Source of the DNA: Bacillota bacterium
GTDB lineage: Bacteria > Bacillota > Sulfobacillia > JAJZYS01 > JAJYTV01
Direction: 5' to 3'
Length of the DNA stretch: 48,553 nt
Assembly (NCBI GenBank): GCA_021793215.1
Contig: JAJYTE010000020.1
Coordinates: 1-48,553, forward strand
Shown: piece by piece, positions 30,756-40,394 of the stretch
Layout of the letters: each line of letters opens with the position of its first letter
How positions within the stretch are numbered: position 1 is the stretch's first letter
Program-made: the position numbers and the translations under genes
The notes under the pieces: model-generated
What the model was told of the DNA's origin: nothing
Database searches by the model: none
Seen by the model: the letters and a program-made list of their open reading frames with translations, nothing else

Positions 30756-32309
30756 TCACCTCCGGATCAGTCCCAGCCACTCGAGCCCGCGCCGCAGCCT
30801 CGGGCCGAGCATCGGAATCTCTTCCAGGTCGCTTCCCCGCAGACCTCCCGCGACGAGAAGCCCGGCGAAGTAGGCGCACAGGCCTACGAAGACGGCGAGG
30901 ATCGCCCTCAGGCGCGATTCGCCGATCGGCAGGGCGAACAGCACGATCGCCATCACGGCGGTCGCCGCGAGCGGACGCACGACCTGATCGCCAATGGCGA
31001 AGACGCGCCCCAGCCGGCGCAGGCCGACGACGTTCAGCGCGGCCCAGATGAGGTACGCCCCCACTGTGCCGAGCCCGGCGCCGGAGACGCCCATCGTTCC
31101 GACGAGCACCCACGTGAGCGCGATCTTCGCGACTGCCGCGTACCCTAGGTTGCGCAGCGGCAGCCACGTTTCGCCAACGCCCTGCAGCCCGGCCGCGGAG
31201 ACCTGCGCCAAGGCGAACAGCACGACGCTCGGGGAGAGCGCCTGCACGATCGTGCCTGCCGACCCGCTGCCGAAGAGCGTCCTCGTCAAAGGGGTCGCGA
31301 GGACGTAGAGGCCCGTCGCCGCCGGCAGCGTCCAGAGCAACGTCGCGCGCAGCGCCTCGCGCACGGTGCGCGCCGCCCCTGAGCGGTTGCCGCTGGCGGA
31401 GAATGCCGCGACCGTCGGCACGAGTGCCACCGCGATCGCGCCCGAGATGATGCCGGGCAGGGCGACGAGCGGCATGCCGTAGCCAGAGAGTTCGCCGTAG
31501 AGCCCCGTTCGCGCGTGCTCCCCCAGACCGAGCGCAGCGAGCCGGGCCGGAACGAGCACGAGGTCCACGAGCTGCATCAGCGGTACGCCGAGCCCCGCGA
31601 CGGTGATCGGCACGGCGAGCACGAGCAGCGTGCGCAGCAAGGGACGCATGCTCGGGGCCTTGCCGCCTGTGCGCGGCAGGTGCACCGTGCCGCGGACGGC
31701 GAGCAGCACGAGGAACCCGGCGAGTGCGCCGAAGCTCGCACCCGAGGCGGCACCGGCCGCCTGGGCAGTGATGCCCTGGGGCTGCAGCGCCACGACGAGC
31801 GTGACCAGCGCACCGACGCGCACGACCTGCTCGACGACCTGGGAGAGCGCCGTGGGCCACATGACCTGGTAGCCCTGGTAGAAGCCGCGCATCGCCGACA
31901 TGCCGGCCACCAGGAGCACCGCGGGGGCTACGGCCGCGATCGAGAGGGCCGCCCGCGCGTCGCGCGTGACGTGCTGCGCGAGCCAGGGCGACAGGAGGTA
32001 GAGCCCGAGGGCGCCCAGGAGGCCAAGGCTTGTCAGCAGCACCATCGCGACGGTAAGCACGCGGCGCGCCTCTTGGTGCGCCCCGCGCGCGGCGGCGTCG
32101 GCGACCATCTTCGAGATGGCGACCGGCAGACCACCCGTCGAGATCGCAAGGGTGGCGGCGTAGATCGGGTAGGCCATGTGGTAGAGCCCGACGCCCTCTG
32201 GGCCGAGGAGGGTCGGCAGGAGCAAGCGGTAGAGACCGAGCAGGCGGCTGAGGAGCCCGCCGAGCGCGAGCAGCGTCGCGCCTTGCAGAAAGCCGCCCAA
32301 CGCGGCCAT
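30756..32309 (-). CDS. spoVB: SpoVB/MurJ-type lipid flippase (polysaccharide biosynthesis protein)
   Basis: A 517-residue membrane protein of the MOP superfamily with about 14 helices: LLALGGLLSRLLGLYRLLLP, GPEGVGLYHMAYPIYAATLA, a conserved SQVVEQVVRVG and the repeated ALLRTLLVLAVPITVAGLG. Family members (SpoVB, YabM, MurJ) flip lipid-linked peptidoglycan precursors; SpoVB serves spore cortex. Heading the mazG-rqcP-yabPQ row, it takes the place of yabM. ATG 32309 directly follows GAGGGAGGG; TTG 32300 and ATG 32330 are alternatives. It is divergent from gerA. Confidence 0.85.
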   Translation of the reverse strand: MAALGGFLQGATLLALGGLLSRLLGLYRLLLPTLLGPEGVGLYHMAYPIYAATLAISTGGLPVAISKMVADAAARGAHQEARRVLTVAMVLLTSLGLLGALGLYLLSPWLAQHVTRDARAALSIAAVAPAVLLVAGMSAMRGFYQGYQVMWPTALSQVVEQVVRVGALVTLVVALQPQGITAQAAGAASGASFGALAGFLVLLAVRGTVHLPRTGGKAPSMRPLLRTLLVLAVPITVAGLGVPLMQLVDLVLVPARLAALGLGEHARTGLYGELSGYGMPLVALPGIISGAIAVALVPTVAAFSASGNRSGAARTVREALRATLLWTLPAATGLYVLATPLTRTLFGSGSAGTIVQALSPSVVLFALAQVSAAGLQGVGETWLPLRNLGYAAVAKIALTWVLVGTMGVSGAGLGTVGAYLIWAALNVVGLRRLGRVFAIGDQVVRPLAATAVMAIVLFALPIGESRLRAILAVFVGLCAYFAGLLVAGGLRGSDLEEIPMLGPRLRRGLEWLGLIRR

Positions 32310-32464
32310 CCCTCCCTCGGACCATTCCATGCGAGGGAGCAGGCGCGTTATGCGTGCTGGCCAAGGACGGGCGGCGCCGCGGGGAGATGCGCATTTGCCG
32401 CATGCGGCGAGTTCGCATGGATCAAGATGCGCGGGGGCAGGATCAGCGGCAAAGGGGATGTCGC

Positions 32465-34027
32465 GTGCCACCCACGCCAAGAGCTGGCATTTTGGGACTG
32501 CTTGGTGCCATGGCTTCTCTCGGGGACGCGATCGACGCCCAGCTGGCGAACCTCCTCCAGCCGACGCACGATGGAGACTCCGCGCATGCGCACGCCCGCA
32601 TCCATACCGCGTTCGGCGATAGCCCAGACGTTGTGCGCAGGCCCGTTTCGTCGAACCACGGCGTGGCGATGACGGTCTACTACATCGACGGGCTGGTGAG
32701 CCCGCAGCTCGTCGACACTGCCGTGGTCGGTCCGTTGTCCATGGACCGTACCGGAAGAGCGATCGACGGGGTCGTCCAAGTCGGAGAGGTGAAACGGAGC
32801 AGCCGTTGGCAGACGATCCTGCATCATCTCACCATGGGGTACACCGCCGTCTTCACGGCGAACGACGTCGAGGTGCTCCTGTGCGACACCAGCAAGTTGC
32901 CACAGCGATCGGTGGGCCGCCCGGAAACCGAGGCGACCATCGTCGGCCCGCAGGAAGCGTTCACGGAACCCCTTGGCACGCAGATGGGTCAGCTTCGACG
33001 CACATTGCCGGATCAGGCGCTGCGCTTTTCGCCCGTCGCGATCGGTACGCAGCGCTGCGCGATCGCGTACCTGACGAACGTCGCGAACCCGCAGTTCGTC
33101 GAGATGATGCGCGAACGTCTGTCGCGCATCGAGGCGGTAGGCATCTTGAACGCGACCATGGTGGGATCCTTGATCCGTGACCATCCTCGTTCGATCTTTC
33201 CGACCGTGCGGTACACAGAGCACGTCAGCTTCGTGAAGTGGCAGCTTCTACAAGGGCGCGTCGCGGTCCTGACGGATGGGGATCCCTTCGCCATCATCGC
33301 CCCGGCGACGTTCAGAGACTTCTACAGCACGCCGATGGACTACAGCTCCGGCTGGTACGACGCGAGTTTCGTCCGGATCGTTCGAGTGGTCGGCTTCGTG
33401 ATATCGGTCCTTCTGCCGTCCTTGTACATCGTGTTCTCCAGTGTCGATCAACAACTCGTGCCGTACCAGTTGCTCCTGATCGTCATGGGGAGCCATACCG
33501 GCCTGCCGTTCAGCCCGTTCGTCGAGGCTGTGATCATGATCTTCATGATCGAGGTCATCCGAGAGGCGGCGCTGCGCATGCCCAAACCGCTGGCCGGGGC
33601 GCTGGGCACGATGGGTGCGATCGTGGTGGGCACAGCCATCGTGAAGTCTGGCCTCGTCAGCAACCAGGTCATCGTCATCATCACCGTGACCGCGCTCAGT
33701 CTGTTCAGCGTGCCCGCATACGAGATGGTGGGCGCGGTCCGCCTGTTCGACATCGCCCTGATCATCGCCGGCGCCGTGTTCGGACTGTTCGGCGTCGTCG
33801 CGACCGGCTTCACCGTTTCCGCGCTGCTGCTGTCCATGTCGTCGTTCGGCGTGCCGTACCTGGCACCAATCGTACCGCCGCACTGGGACAACTGGAGGGA
33901 CACGTGGGTGCGGCTGCCGTACGGCCAGATCGAGGCGCGGCCCACCGCGCTGCGGCCCCTCAACCTGAACTGGCTCCACCTTGCGGGATCCGGCGTTCGG
34001 CGCCCCGGCCGGCGTCCGAACCGATGA
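32465..34027 (+). CDS. gerA: Spore germinant receptor A subunit (GerA/SpoVAF family)
   Basis: A 520-residue protein. The hydrophilic N-terminal half has the GerA core (VAMTVYYIDGLVSPQLVDTA, ...IGTQRCAIAYLTNVANPQFV, RIEAVGILNATMVGSLIRDH PRSIFPT). The C-terminal half has about five membrane helices with GSHTGLPFSPFVEAVIMIF and AGALGTMGAIVVGTAIVKSG. GTG 32465 is chosen for the AAAGGGGA at proper spacing; ATG 32510 lacks a ribosome site. It is the first gene of a gerA-gerC-gerB operon, which senses germinants in the spore inner membrane. No clear sigma-G promoter is recognised in the 155-base gap shared with the flippase gene. Confidence 0.93.
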   Translation: MPPTPRAGILGLLGAMASLGDAIDAQLANLLQPTHDGDSAHAHARIHTAFGDSPDVVRRPVSSNHGVAMTVYYIDGLVSPQLVDTAVVGPLSMDRTGRAIDGVVQVGEVKRSSRWQTILHHLTMGYTAVFTANDVEVLLCDTSKLPQRSVGRPETEATIVGPQEAFTEPLGTQMGQLRRTLPDQALRFSPVAIGTQRCAIAYLTNVANPQFVEMMRERLSRIEAVGILNATMVGSLIRDHPRSIFPTVRYTEHVSFVKWQLLQGRVAVLTDGDPFAIIAPATFRDFYSTPMDYSSGWYDASFVRIVRVVGFVISVLLPSLYIVFSSVDQQLVPYQLLLIVMGSHTGLPFSPFVEAVIMIFMIEVIREAALRMPKPLAGALGTMGAIVVGTAIVKSGLVSNQVIVIITVTALSLFSVPAYEMVGAVRLFDIALIIAGAVFGLFGVVATGFTVSALLLSMSSFGVPYLAPIVPPHWDNWRDTWVRLPYGQIEARPTALRPLNLNWLHLAGSGVRRPGRRPNR

Positions 34028-35085
34028 GGCGCGTGCGCGCGGCTTCGGCGTTTCTGCTCCTTTGCCTCACCCTACTGACCGGCTGCGGTCCGCTGAGCAT
34101 CAACGAGCAGGCCATCGTCCTCGCCGTCAGCCTGGATCCGGACCGGGCCGGTTGGCGCTGGACCTTCATGTTCCCGAATCCGACGCTCACTCCGAGCAGC
34201 GAGGCCTCGATTCACACCAGCCAGGAGTTCAGCGTTCTCAGCGTCGGTGGGGCTACGTTCGGCGACGCGGTCGATGCGGTGCAGAGCGCCATCGATCGCA
34301 AGGTTTTCCTCGGATTGTGCCAGGTTGTCGTGCTGAATCCGCGCCTGCCTGCCGAGATGGTGCGGCGCCTTCTCACGACACTCGTCCGCACGTCTGCCTT
34401 TCCCCACCGCGCCTGGGTCACGTTCGGCGAACCCACCGCAAGTGAGCTCCTCACGACGACCATGCCGGAGGAGGCAGCGCCAACGGTGTACCTCGCCGCC
34501 TACTTCAAGTGCCGGGATTGCCATTCCCCGGCGTCCGAGGTTCGCATCTGGGAAGCGTGGGACAGTCTCGTTCTGCCAAGTCGCACAGCCGTGCTGCCTC
34601 TCGCGTCGAGGGCCCAGGGGCGCGTGATGGTGCAGCGCGTCGCTTGGTTGGGTCCGAACGGCATCCAGGTGCTCACCCCTTCGGAGACGCAGGGCTGGGC
34701 GATCCTCGCCAATCGGTTGGGGCAAGGCAGCGTCAGCGTGTTCTCGGGCGCCGAGCGTTTCACCGTCCGACGCGTATCGCTGCACTCGCAGGTCATCCCA
34801 CAGTCGAACGGCGAGATAGCGGTGAACGTGCTCGGAACGGGAACGATCGACGAAGGTGGTCCGTACACTGCGTCGCAAGTCGCCCTGGTGCAGCAGCGTG
34901 TCGCTGACGAACTAGCATCCTCCTGCATGGCGGCGCTCCACGCGATGCAGCGCAACAGGGTTGACCCCTTGGCCGTCGCAACGCGGCGCAGTTGGACCGA
35001 TGGAGGGTTCCCAGCGCCGGACGTGCCGGCGCACGTCGCCGTCCACGTGCAGTTCCGCGTCGTCCGAGCAGGGTATCTCTATTGA
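34024..35085 (+). CDS. gerC: Spore germinant receptor C subunit (GerC lipoprotein)
   Basis: A 353-residue lipoprotein. The signal peptide ends in a lipobox LLTGC with Cys21. The three-domain GerC layout is recognisable from NEQAIVLAVSLDPD, FLGLCQVVVLNPRLP and a C-terminal helix-rich part. The ATG overlaps the gerA stop (ATGA at 34024-34027). GerC domain 1 is usually the best-conserved part, but here similarity to classic GerAC is modest, so the identification rests partly on the operon. Confidence 0.85.
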   Translation: MRRVRAASAFLLLCLTLLTGCGPLSINEQAIVLAVSLDPDRAGWRWTFMFPNPTLTPSSEASIHTSQEFSVLSVGGATFGDAVDAVQSAIDRKVFLGLCQVVVLNPRLPAEMVRRLLTTLVRTSAFPHRAWVTFGEPTASELLTTTMPEEAAPTVYLAAYFKCRDCHSPASEVRIWEAWDSLVLPSRTAVLPLASRAQGRVMVQRVAWLGPNGIQVLTPSETQGWAILANRLGQGSVSVFSGAERFTVRRVSLHSQVIPQSNGEIAVNVLGTGTIDEGGPYTASQVALVQQRVADELASSCMAALHAMQRNRVDPLAVATRRSWTDGGFPAPDVPAHVAVHVQFRVVRAGYLY

Positions 35086-36182
35086 GTCCCGAGGACACCA
35101 TCACCCCGGCCCAGGCGGCCATGATCGCCGGTATCGGCATCGTCGCCGGCGGCATCTACCTTTGGCCGCAGCCCACGATCCAGGCCGGAGGTCAGACCGC
35201 AGGCTGGGCAGTACTAGCAGCCGGACCGATGATGATGGCTGCCCTCGCCCTTTGGAACGCCCTCCTGCGACCATGGCGCGGCAGTGACCTTGGGACCGTG
35301 CTCTCCGCAGCACTTGGCCTCCTGGGGCGGCTTCTGACCTGGTGGTACGCGGTGCTCCTGATCCTCTACATGGCAGCGGTAGGTTCACTCTTCGGTACAT
35401 TGAGCAGCGAGGTGTTGGCGCCCCGCACACCCGCGCCCATATTCATCGTCTTCGCGGCAGGAGTCGGCGCCTGGGCAGCAACGCTCAGGCTACCTACGCT
35501 CGGCCGCCTGGCACAGCTCTGGGCAACGATCGCTGGAGTCCTCACCATCGCCATTGGGGCCGTTGGCGTACGGAACCTGCATTGGCCGAGTGCGACGCTG
35601 CCGGTCATCCCTCTGCACTTGGCGCCGGTTGTGAACGCCATGCTTCGGGAGGTGTACCTCTGGGTTCCCTATCCCCTGCTGCTCACTTTGGTCCGCCGCA
35701 CCAATTCGCCGTTCCGGCATGTCCCGCGCGCAGTCTGGATCTCCGTGTGGGCACAGTGGGCGCTCTTGATCTGGCTCTACGCCCTGACCGTAGGCACCTT
35801 GGGAACTTGGCCGGTCAGGGAACTGCGCTGGCCAACCGTGTTCGTCTACGAACTCATCGAGGTGAGCTCGTTCCTGATCACGCAGGTCGGGGTGCTGGTC
35901 GTCGTCGTGTGGACAGTCGTCTTCATCACGTTCTGGGCCGCGAACATGTGGCACATCGGCGTACTCCTGAGAGGCAAGGCGCGCGCCGCGGACCCCAGGG
36001 TCGTGCTCGCCGCCACCGCGCTCAGCGTGGCGCTTGGCTGCGTGCTGCAGCTCTTCCCGGCGTTCACGACACAACTCCTCTCCGCCGATCTCAGCGTCGC
36101 CATCGCCTTGTGGACGGCCACCAGTCTCGGGTGCCTTGGAGTTCGCGTCCTGGTAGGGCGCCGTGCGAGTCTAGGCAGCTGA
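35082..36182 (+). CDS. gerB: Spore germinant receptor B subunit (GerB permease)
   Basis: A 366-residue membrane protein with about ten helices, of the GerB branch of the APC superfamily, which holds the germinant-binding pocket. It starts at TTG 35082 overlapping the gerC stop (TTGA), with LSPEDTITPAQAAMIAGIGI as the GerB-like N-terminus. With gerA and gerC overlapping it, translation is coupled throughout. Gene order A-C-B differs from A-B-C in Bacillus gerA but occurs elsewhere. Confidence 0.88.
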   Translation: MSPEDTITPAQAAMIAGIGIVAGGIYLWPQPTIQAGGQTAGWAVLAAGPMMMAALALWNALLRPWRGSDLGTVLSAALGLLGRLLTWWYAVLLILYMAAVGSLFGTLSSEVLAPRTPAPIFIVFAAGVGAWAATLRLPTLGRLAQLWATIAGVLTIAIGAVGVRNLHWPSATLPVIPLHLAPVVNAMLREVYLWVPYPLLLTLVRRTNSPFRHVPRAVWISVWAQWALLIWLYALTVGTLGTWPVRELRWPTVFVYELIEVSSFLITQVGVLVVVVWTVVFITFWAANMWHIGVLLRGKARAADPRVVLAATALSVALGCVLQLFPAFTTQLLSADLSVAIALWTATSLGCLGVRVLVGRRASLGS

Positions 36183-36240
36183 TGGCCCGCGGCACCGGTC
36201 GGCTGGCCGTCGCGACTGCCCGTCGGCGAGGGGCCCCGGA

Positions 36241-36654
36241 CTAGGCCGGCCGCGGTGCGAGCGACTTGCGGTTGACGATCGCGACCGTGCAGCGGGAGAC
36301 GCAGACGAGCCGCTCCTCCTCGTCCGTGATCCGGATGTCCCAGACCATCGTCGTCCTGCCCCGGTGCAGCGGCGTCGCGACGGCCGTCAGGACCCCTTCG
36401 CGCTTCGCGCGGATGTGGTTCGCGTTGATCTCGAGGCCGACGGCGGCCTGCGTCTCCTGGTCGATGTTCATCCAGGTGCCGATGCTCGCGCACGACTCCG
36501 CGAGCACCACCGACACGCCGCCGTGCAGGAGGCCGAACGGCTGGCGCGCCGCGTCCGTGATCGGCATGCGCATCACGACCCGGTCGGCGCTCGTCTCCTC
36601 GACCTGCACCCCGAGAGTCTCCATCACCGTGTTCCGCAGCATCTGCTCGTCCAT
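36241..36654 (-). CDS. Hotdog-fold thioesterase (PaaI/YdiI type)
   Basis: A 137-residue single-domain hotdog protein with ARQPFGLLHGGVSVVLAESCAS, in which HGG and the following Glu form the family active site, and GLEINANHIRAKREG. Such enzymes hydrolyse acyl-CoA, e.g. hydroxynaphthoyl-CoA or phenylacetyl-CoA derivatives. Start ATG 36654. It converges with the ger operon across a 58-base gap. Confidence 0.88.
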   Translation of the reverse strand: MDEQMLRNTVMETLGVQVEETSADRVVMRMPITDAARQPFGLLHGGVSVVLAESCASIGTWMNIDQETQAAVGLEINANHIRAKREGVLTAVATPLHRGRTTMVWDIRITDEEERLVCVSRCTVAIVNRKSLAPRPA

Positions 36655-36908
36655 GCGATTCCACCTCCGTAGTCGAGGGGCTTCGGAAGAGAGCGCCGCC
36701 CTGGCGCGCCAAGGAGACGGGACGGCCCGGCGCCCGATGGGTGCACGGGCGAGCGCCTGTAGGGCCGCTGAACGCCGTCAGCTCGCGCTGCCGAACGCAC
36801 GCTATACTGGTCCAAACGATGCCACTTGGAGGAGCATCGAGCAATCCGTGGACGGGAAGAGATCCCACGCGCGCATGGACCACCCCTTGCAGATCGAGGA
36901 GGAATCCC
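36655..36908. other. Intergenic region upstream of the small membrane protein
   Basis: No gene recognised in 254 bases. A TATACT at about 36802 on the plus strand could be a -10 element for the downstream gene, with no good -35. Confidence 0.3.
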
Positions 36909-37352
36909 ATGAGCCACACGAGGCCCGCCAAGACCCGGGACCACCTGCATAGAGCGCTGCATCCGAGCTTCCATTCGCTCGCGACCGCACTCCGCGAGGC
37001 GAACGGCATCAACGCCAAGATCGCCGTGTTCGTCACGAACGTCGTCGGGACGATGTGGTGCGCCTACCTCTTCACGCTGCTCGCGCTCATGGGGCTGCCT
37101 GCCGCCCTGAAGCCCGGCGGCGAGGGCATCGTCGCCTGGATCGCGCAGACCTTCCTGCAGCTCGTGCTTCTCTCCGTCATCATCGTCGGTCAGAACGTTC
37201 AGAGCCTCGCCGCGGACGCGCGCGCCGAGAACACCTTCAAGGACACGGAGGCGATCCTCGACCGCCTCGACGTCCACACGGAGGGCGGACTGAAGGCGAT
37301 CCTCGACCGCCTCGACGAGGTGGAGCGGCGGATCGGAGCGCCGACGGCCTAG
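36909..37352 (+). CDS. Small membrane protein, DUF1003-like
   Basis: A 147-residue protein from ATG 36909 (GAGGAGG upstream). Two membrane helices (IAVFVTNVVGTMWCAYLFTL and FLQLVLLSVIIVGQNVQSLA) are followed by an amphipathic helical tail with a near-repeat (AILDRLDVHTEGG, AILDRLDEVERR). The LSVIIVGQN segment recalls DUF1003 proteins, whose second helix ends in a similar xxQN. Function unknown. Confidence 0.65.
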   Translation: MSHTRPAKTRDHLHRALHPSFHSLATALREANGINAKIAVFVTNVVGTMWCAYLFTLLALMGLPAALKPGGEGIVAWIAQTFLQLVLLSVIIVGQNVQSLAADARAENTFKDTEAILDRLDVHTEGGLKAILDRLDEVERRIGAPTA

Positions 37353-37387
37353 CCCGCGCGCCGCCGTCGCCCGATGGTCGGCAGATA

Positions 37388-37434
37388 CGACGAAGAGCCG
37401 CCCGGCAGCATCTTGCCAGGGCGGCTCTTCGTCG
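37388..37434. terminator. Bidirectional 16-bp hairpin terminator
   Basis: CGACGAAGAGCCGCCC (37388-37403) and its exact complement (37419-37434), with a loop that can pair further (GGCA/TGCC). It sits between the plus-strand membrane protein and the end of nuoN on the minus strand. Confidence 0.75.
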
Positions 37435-37443
37435 GGTCCTCTT

Positions 37444-38889
37444 CTACAGCCCGTAGATCGCGTGCACGGCGTTCTGGAGCGGGCCGGTCAGTAGGCCCGG
37501 CAGGATCCCGAGCACCAGCGTCCCGGCGAGCATCACGCCGACCGTGACGTGCGCCGTCCAGTGCGCCGTCGCCGGGAACGGCGACTCCGTCTCCTCGCTG
37601 TGGGTGAACATCAGCAGCACCGGCCGCAGGTAGTAGTAGAGGCTGATCATCGTGCCGACGACGATCGCGATCGCCAGCAGCACGCCGCCGCTCGAGACGG
37701 CGGCCCGCAGGATGTAGAACTTCCCTGGGAAGCCGACGAGCGGCGGGATCGAGGCGAGCGCCAGGAGGAACACGGTCATCGACACCGCGAGCCACGGCCG
37801 GCGGTAGGCGAGACCGCGGTAGGACGCGATCTCGGCCCCCTCCTCGTTCTGGCCCGAGAGTGCTGCGACGACGGCGAAGGCGCCGATGTTCATGAAGGCG
37901 TACGCGACGACGTAGAACATCCCGGCCCCGACGCCCATCTGGCTGTTCGCAGCGATCGCGACCACGAGGTACCCTGCCTGCGCGATGCCCGAGTACGCGA
38001 GCATCCGCTTCATGTTCGTCTGACGCAGCGCGGCGAGGTTGCCGAAGAGAAGCGTCAGCACGGCGAGGAACGCGATCAACGGCTGCCAGTGCACGATCCC
38101 TGCCGGCAGCGCCACGGTGAGGATGCGCACGAGCGCTCCGAACGCGGCCGCCTTCGTCCCGACCGACATGAATGCCGTCACGGGCGTCGGCGAGCCCTCG
38201 TAGACGTCCGGCACCCACTGGTGGAAGGGCACGAGCGCCAGCTTGAACGCGAGGCCGACGGCGACGAGCCCCGCACCGATCTCGAGGAAGAGCGGGTGCG
38301 AGGTGAAGTTCTGCAGGATCGCGGCCTGGATCGATGCGAGCGACACCTTGCCCGTGGCTCCGTAGAGGAAGGCGAGGCCGTAGAGGAAGATGCCGGAGGA
38401 GAAGGCGCCCATCAGGAGGTACTTCATCGCGGCTTCCTTCGACGTCGTGCGATCGCGCCGGAAGCCCGCGAGCACGTAGAGCGGCAGCGAGAGCACCTCG
38501 AGCCCGAGGAAGATCGAGAGCAGTTCGACGGCCGAGGTGAGGACCATCATGCCGAGCGCCGCCCAGAGTACGAGGGCGACGTAGTCCGCCCCGGGCTCGA
38601 CCTCCCGCAGGCCGAGCAGGAAGGCGGCCAGCGCCGAGACCAAGATGGCGGCGTCCATCGCGAGCGCGAAGTGGTCGGATACGATCGCGCCGCCGAACCC
38701 GACCTCAACCTTCGCCCAGAGCATGGGCAGCACGGCGATCGCCGCGAGCACGCCCACGAGTCCGAGGTAGTTCAGCTGGTGCCCGCGCCGGTCCGGCAGG
38801 AACAGCGCGATGAACAGCGCCACGATGGACGTCGCGAGGAGGATGATCTCCGGGAGGACGCTCAGCGGGTTGATGACTGGGAAGTTCAC
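37444..38889 (-). CDS. nuoN: NADH-quinone oxidoreductase subunit N
   Basis: A 481-residue antiporter-like membrane subunit of complex I (usual length about 485) with about 14 helices. Conserved stretches: MKYLLMGAFSSGIFLYGLAF, FHQWVPDVYEGSPTPVTAFM, and MKRMLAYSGIAQAGYLV, containing the charged residues of the proton path. It starts at ATG 38889 inside the nuoM stop (ATGA overlap) and is the last gene of the operon; a terminator follows. Confidence 0.96.
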   Translation of the reverse strand: MNFPVINPLSVLPEIILLATSIVALFIALFLPDRRGHQLNYLGLVGVLAAIAVLPMLWAKVEVGFGGAIVSDHFALAMDAAILVSALAAFLLGLREVEPGADYVALVLWAALGMMVLTSAVELLSIFLGLEVLSLPLYVLAGFRRDRTTSKEAAMKYLLMGAFSSGIFLYGLAFLYGATGKVSLASIQAAILQNFTSHPLFLEIGAGLVAVGLAFKLALVPFHQWVPDVYEGSPTPVTAFMSVGTKAAAFGALVRILTVALPAGIVHWQPLIAFLAVLTLLFGNLAALRQTNMKRMLAYSGIAQAGYLVVAIAANSQMGVGAGMFYVVAYAFMNIGAFAVVAALSGQNEEGAEIASYRGLAYRRPWLAVSMTVFLLALASIPPLVGFPGKFYILRAAVSSGGVLLAIAIVVGTMISLYYYLRPVLLMFTHSEETESPFPATAHWTAHVTVGVMLAGTLVLGILPGLLTGPLQNAVHAIYGL

Positions 38890-40382
38890 TTGCCTGCCAC
38901 CTCCGACGTCGCAGCCGGCCGCGGGGTCGTCGCCACCCCTACCGTCTGCGTCACGCTCTTCAGCGGGCGAGAGACGGCCCGCGGTACCGGATTCGGGTAG
39001 AAGCCGAGCACGAACATGAGCAGGATGAGCGGCGCGACGAGCGCGATCTGCACCCCGCCGATCTCCGGGCGCTTGCCTTCGTGCCCCTCAGTCGGCGCCG
39101 TTCCATGCGCGACCTTCTGGAACAGGCGGATGAAGTACGCCGCGGCCAGGATCACCGAGACGACCGCGATCCATGCCCAGACTGGGTGGACGAGGTAGAT
39201 GCCGCTCAGGACCGTGATCTCGCCGGCGAAGCCCTGCAGGCCCGGCAGCCCGAGCGCCGTCAGGACCGCGACCAGGAAGAGCCCGGCGAGGATCGGTCCG
39301 CGCGCCTCGAGTCCGCCCATCCCCTGCAGGTCGCGCGTTCCGAGGCGCTCCTCGACGACGCCGAACAGGAGGAACAGGGCCGCGATGTAGATGCCGTGGT
39401 TGACCATCTGCAGCACCGCACCCTCGAGGCCGGTGTAGCTCAGTGCCGCGATGCCCAGGAGCACGAGTCCGAGGTGGGAGAGCGAGGAGTACCCGATCAC
39501 CAGCTTGCCGTCCCGCTGCGCCAGGGCGACGATGGCGCCGTAGAGGATGCTGATCAGGGCCAGCACCGCGAGCGCAGGCGCGAAGCGGTGCGCCGCGACA
39601 GGCATCAGCGGCAGCGCGATGCGCAGGAACCCGTAGAGCGCCGTCTTCGACAGCACCGCCGAGAGCATCGCCGTCACCGGGGCCGGCGCCTCGGCGTAGG
39701 CGTCCGGCATCCAACTGTGGAACGGGAACACCGGGATCTTGACGAGGAAGGCGACGGCGAAGCCGGCGAAGACCCACATCTGCACGCCCACCGGCAGTAC
39801 GAGGTGGCGCAGCGCCATGAGCGAGAAGCTCCAATGGCCGAGCTGCAGGAAGGCCTCGTAGCCGAGCCCGACGATCGCGACCAGCATCAGGAGGCTCGGT
39901 GCGAGCGAGTAGATCAGAAACTTCAGCGCCGCGCGGGCGCGCCGCTGGCCCCCGTAGCCGGCGATCAGCAGGTAGGCCGGGATGATCATCGCTTCCCAGA
40001 AGACGTAGAACATGAAGAGGTCCGCCGCGAGGAACGTCCCGAGGCTGAACGCCTCGAGCAGCAGGAAGAGCACGTAGTAGGTCCGGTCGCGCGACGGCGT
40101 CCAGGCGATCGCGACCGTCGTGATGAGCGTAGTGAGGATCGTCAAGACGAGCGATAGGCCGTCCAGACCGAGCGCCCAGTGGATACCCCAGGCCTGCACC
40201 CAGGTGACGCTCGTAAGGAGGCCGTACGAGCCGCCTGCGGAGAACGCCGAGGGGATCAGCACGCACGAGACCACGAGGGTCAGGAGGGCCACTGCGAACG
40301 CGACAGGGCGCGCGACGCGCTGCGGCAGCAGGAAGAGCAGGATCGCGCCTGCGATCGGAAGGAAGAACAGCAGGTCTAGCAT
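38886..40382 (-). CDS. nuoM: NADH-quinone oxidoreductase subunit M
   Basis: A 498-residue antiporter-like subunit (usual about 500). Seen: FMFYVFWEAMIIPAYLLIAG with the conserved membrane Glu, KIPVFPFHSWMPDAYAEAPA and DGKLVIGYSSLSHLGLV. About 14 helices. Twelve bases lie between the nuoL stop and its start; GGAGG precedes ATG 40382. Confidence 0.96.
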   Translation of the reverse strand: MLDLLFFLPIAGAILLFLLPQRVARPVAFAVALLTLVVSCVLIPSAFSAGGSYGLLTSVTWVQAWGIHWALGLDGLSLVLTILTTLITTVAIAWTPSRDRTYYVLFLLLEAFSLGTFLAADLFMFYVFWEAMIIPAYLLIAGYGGQRRARAALKFLIYSLAPSLLMLVAIVGLGYEAFLQLGHWSFSLMALRHLVLPVGVQMWVFAGFAVAFLVKIPVFPFHSWMPDAYAEAPAPVTAMLSAVLSKTALYGFLRIALPLMPVAAHRFAPALAVLALISILYGAIVALAQRDGKLVIGYSSLSHLGLVLLGIAALSYTGLEGAVLQMVNHGIYIAALFLLFGVVEERLGTRDLQGMGGLEARGPILAGLFLVAVLTALGLPGLQGFAGEITVLSGIYLVHPVWAWIAVVSVILAAAYFIRLFQKVAHGTAPTEGHEGKRPEIGGVQIALVAPLILLMFVLGFYPNPVPRAVSRPLKSVTQTVGVATTPRPAATSEVAGK

Positions 40383-40394
40383 CGAAGCACCTCC

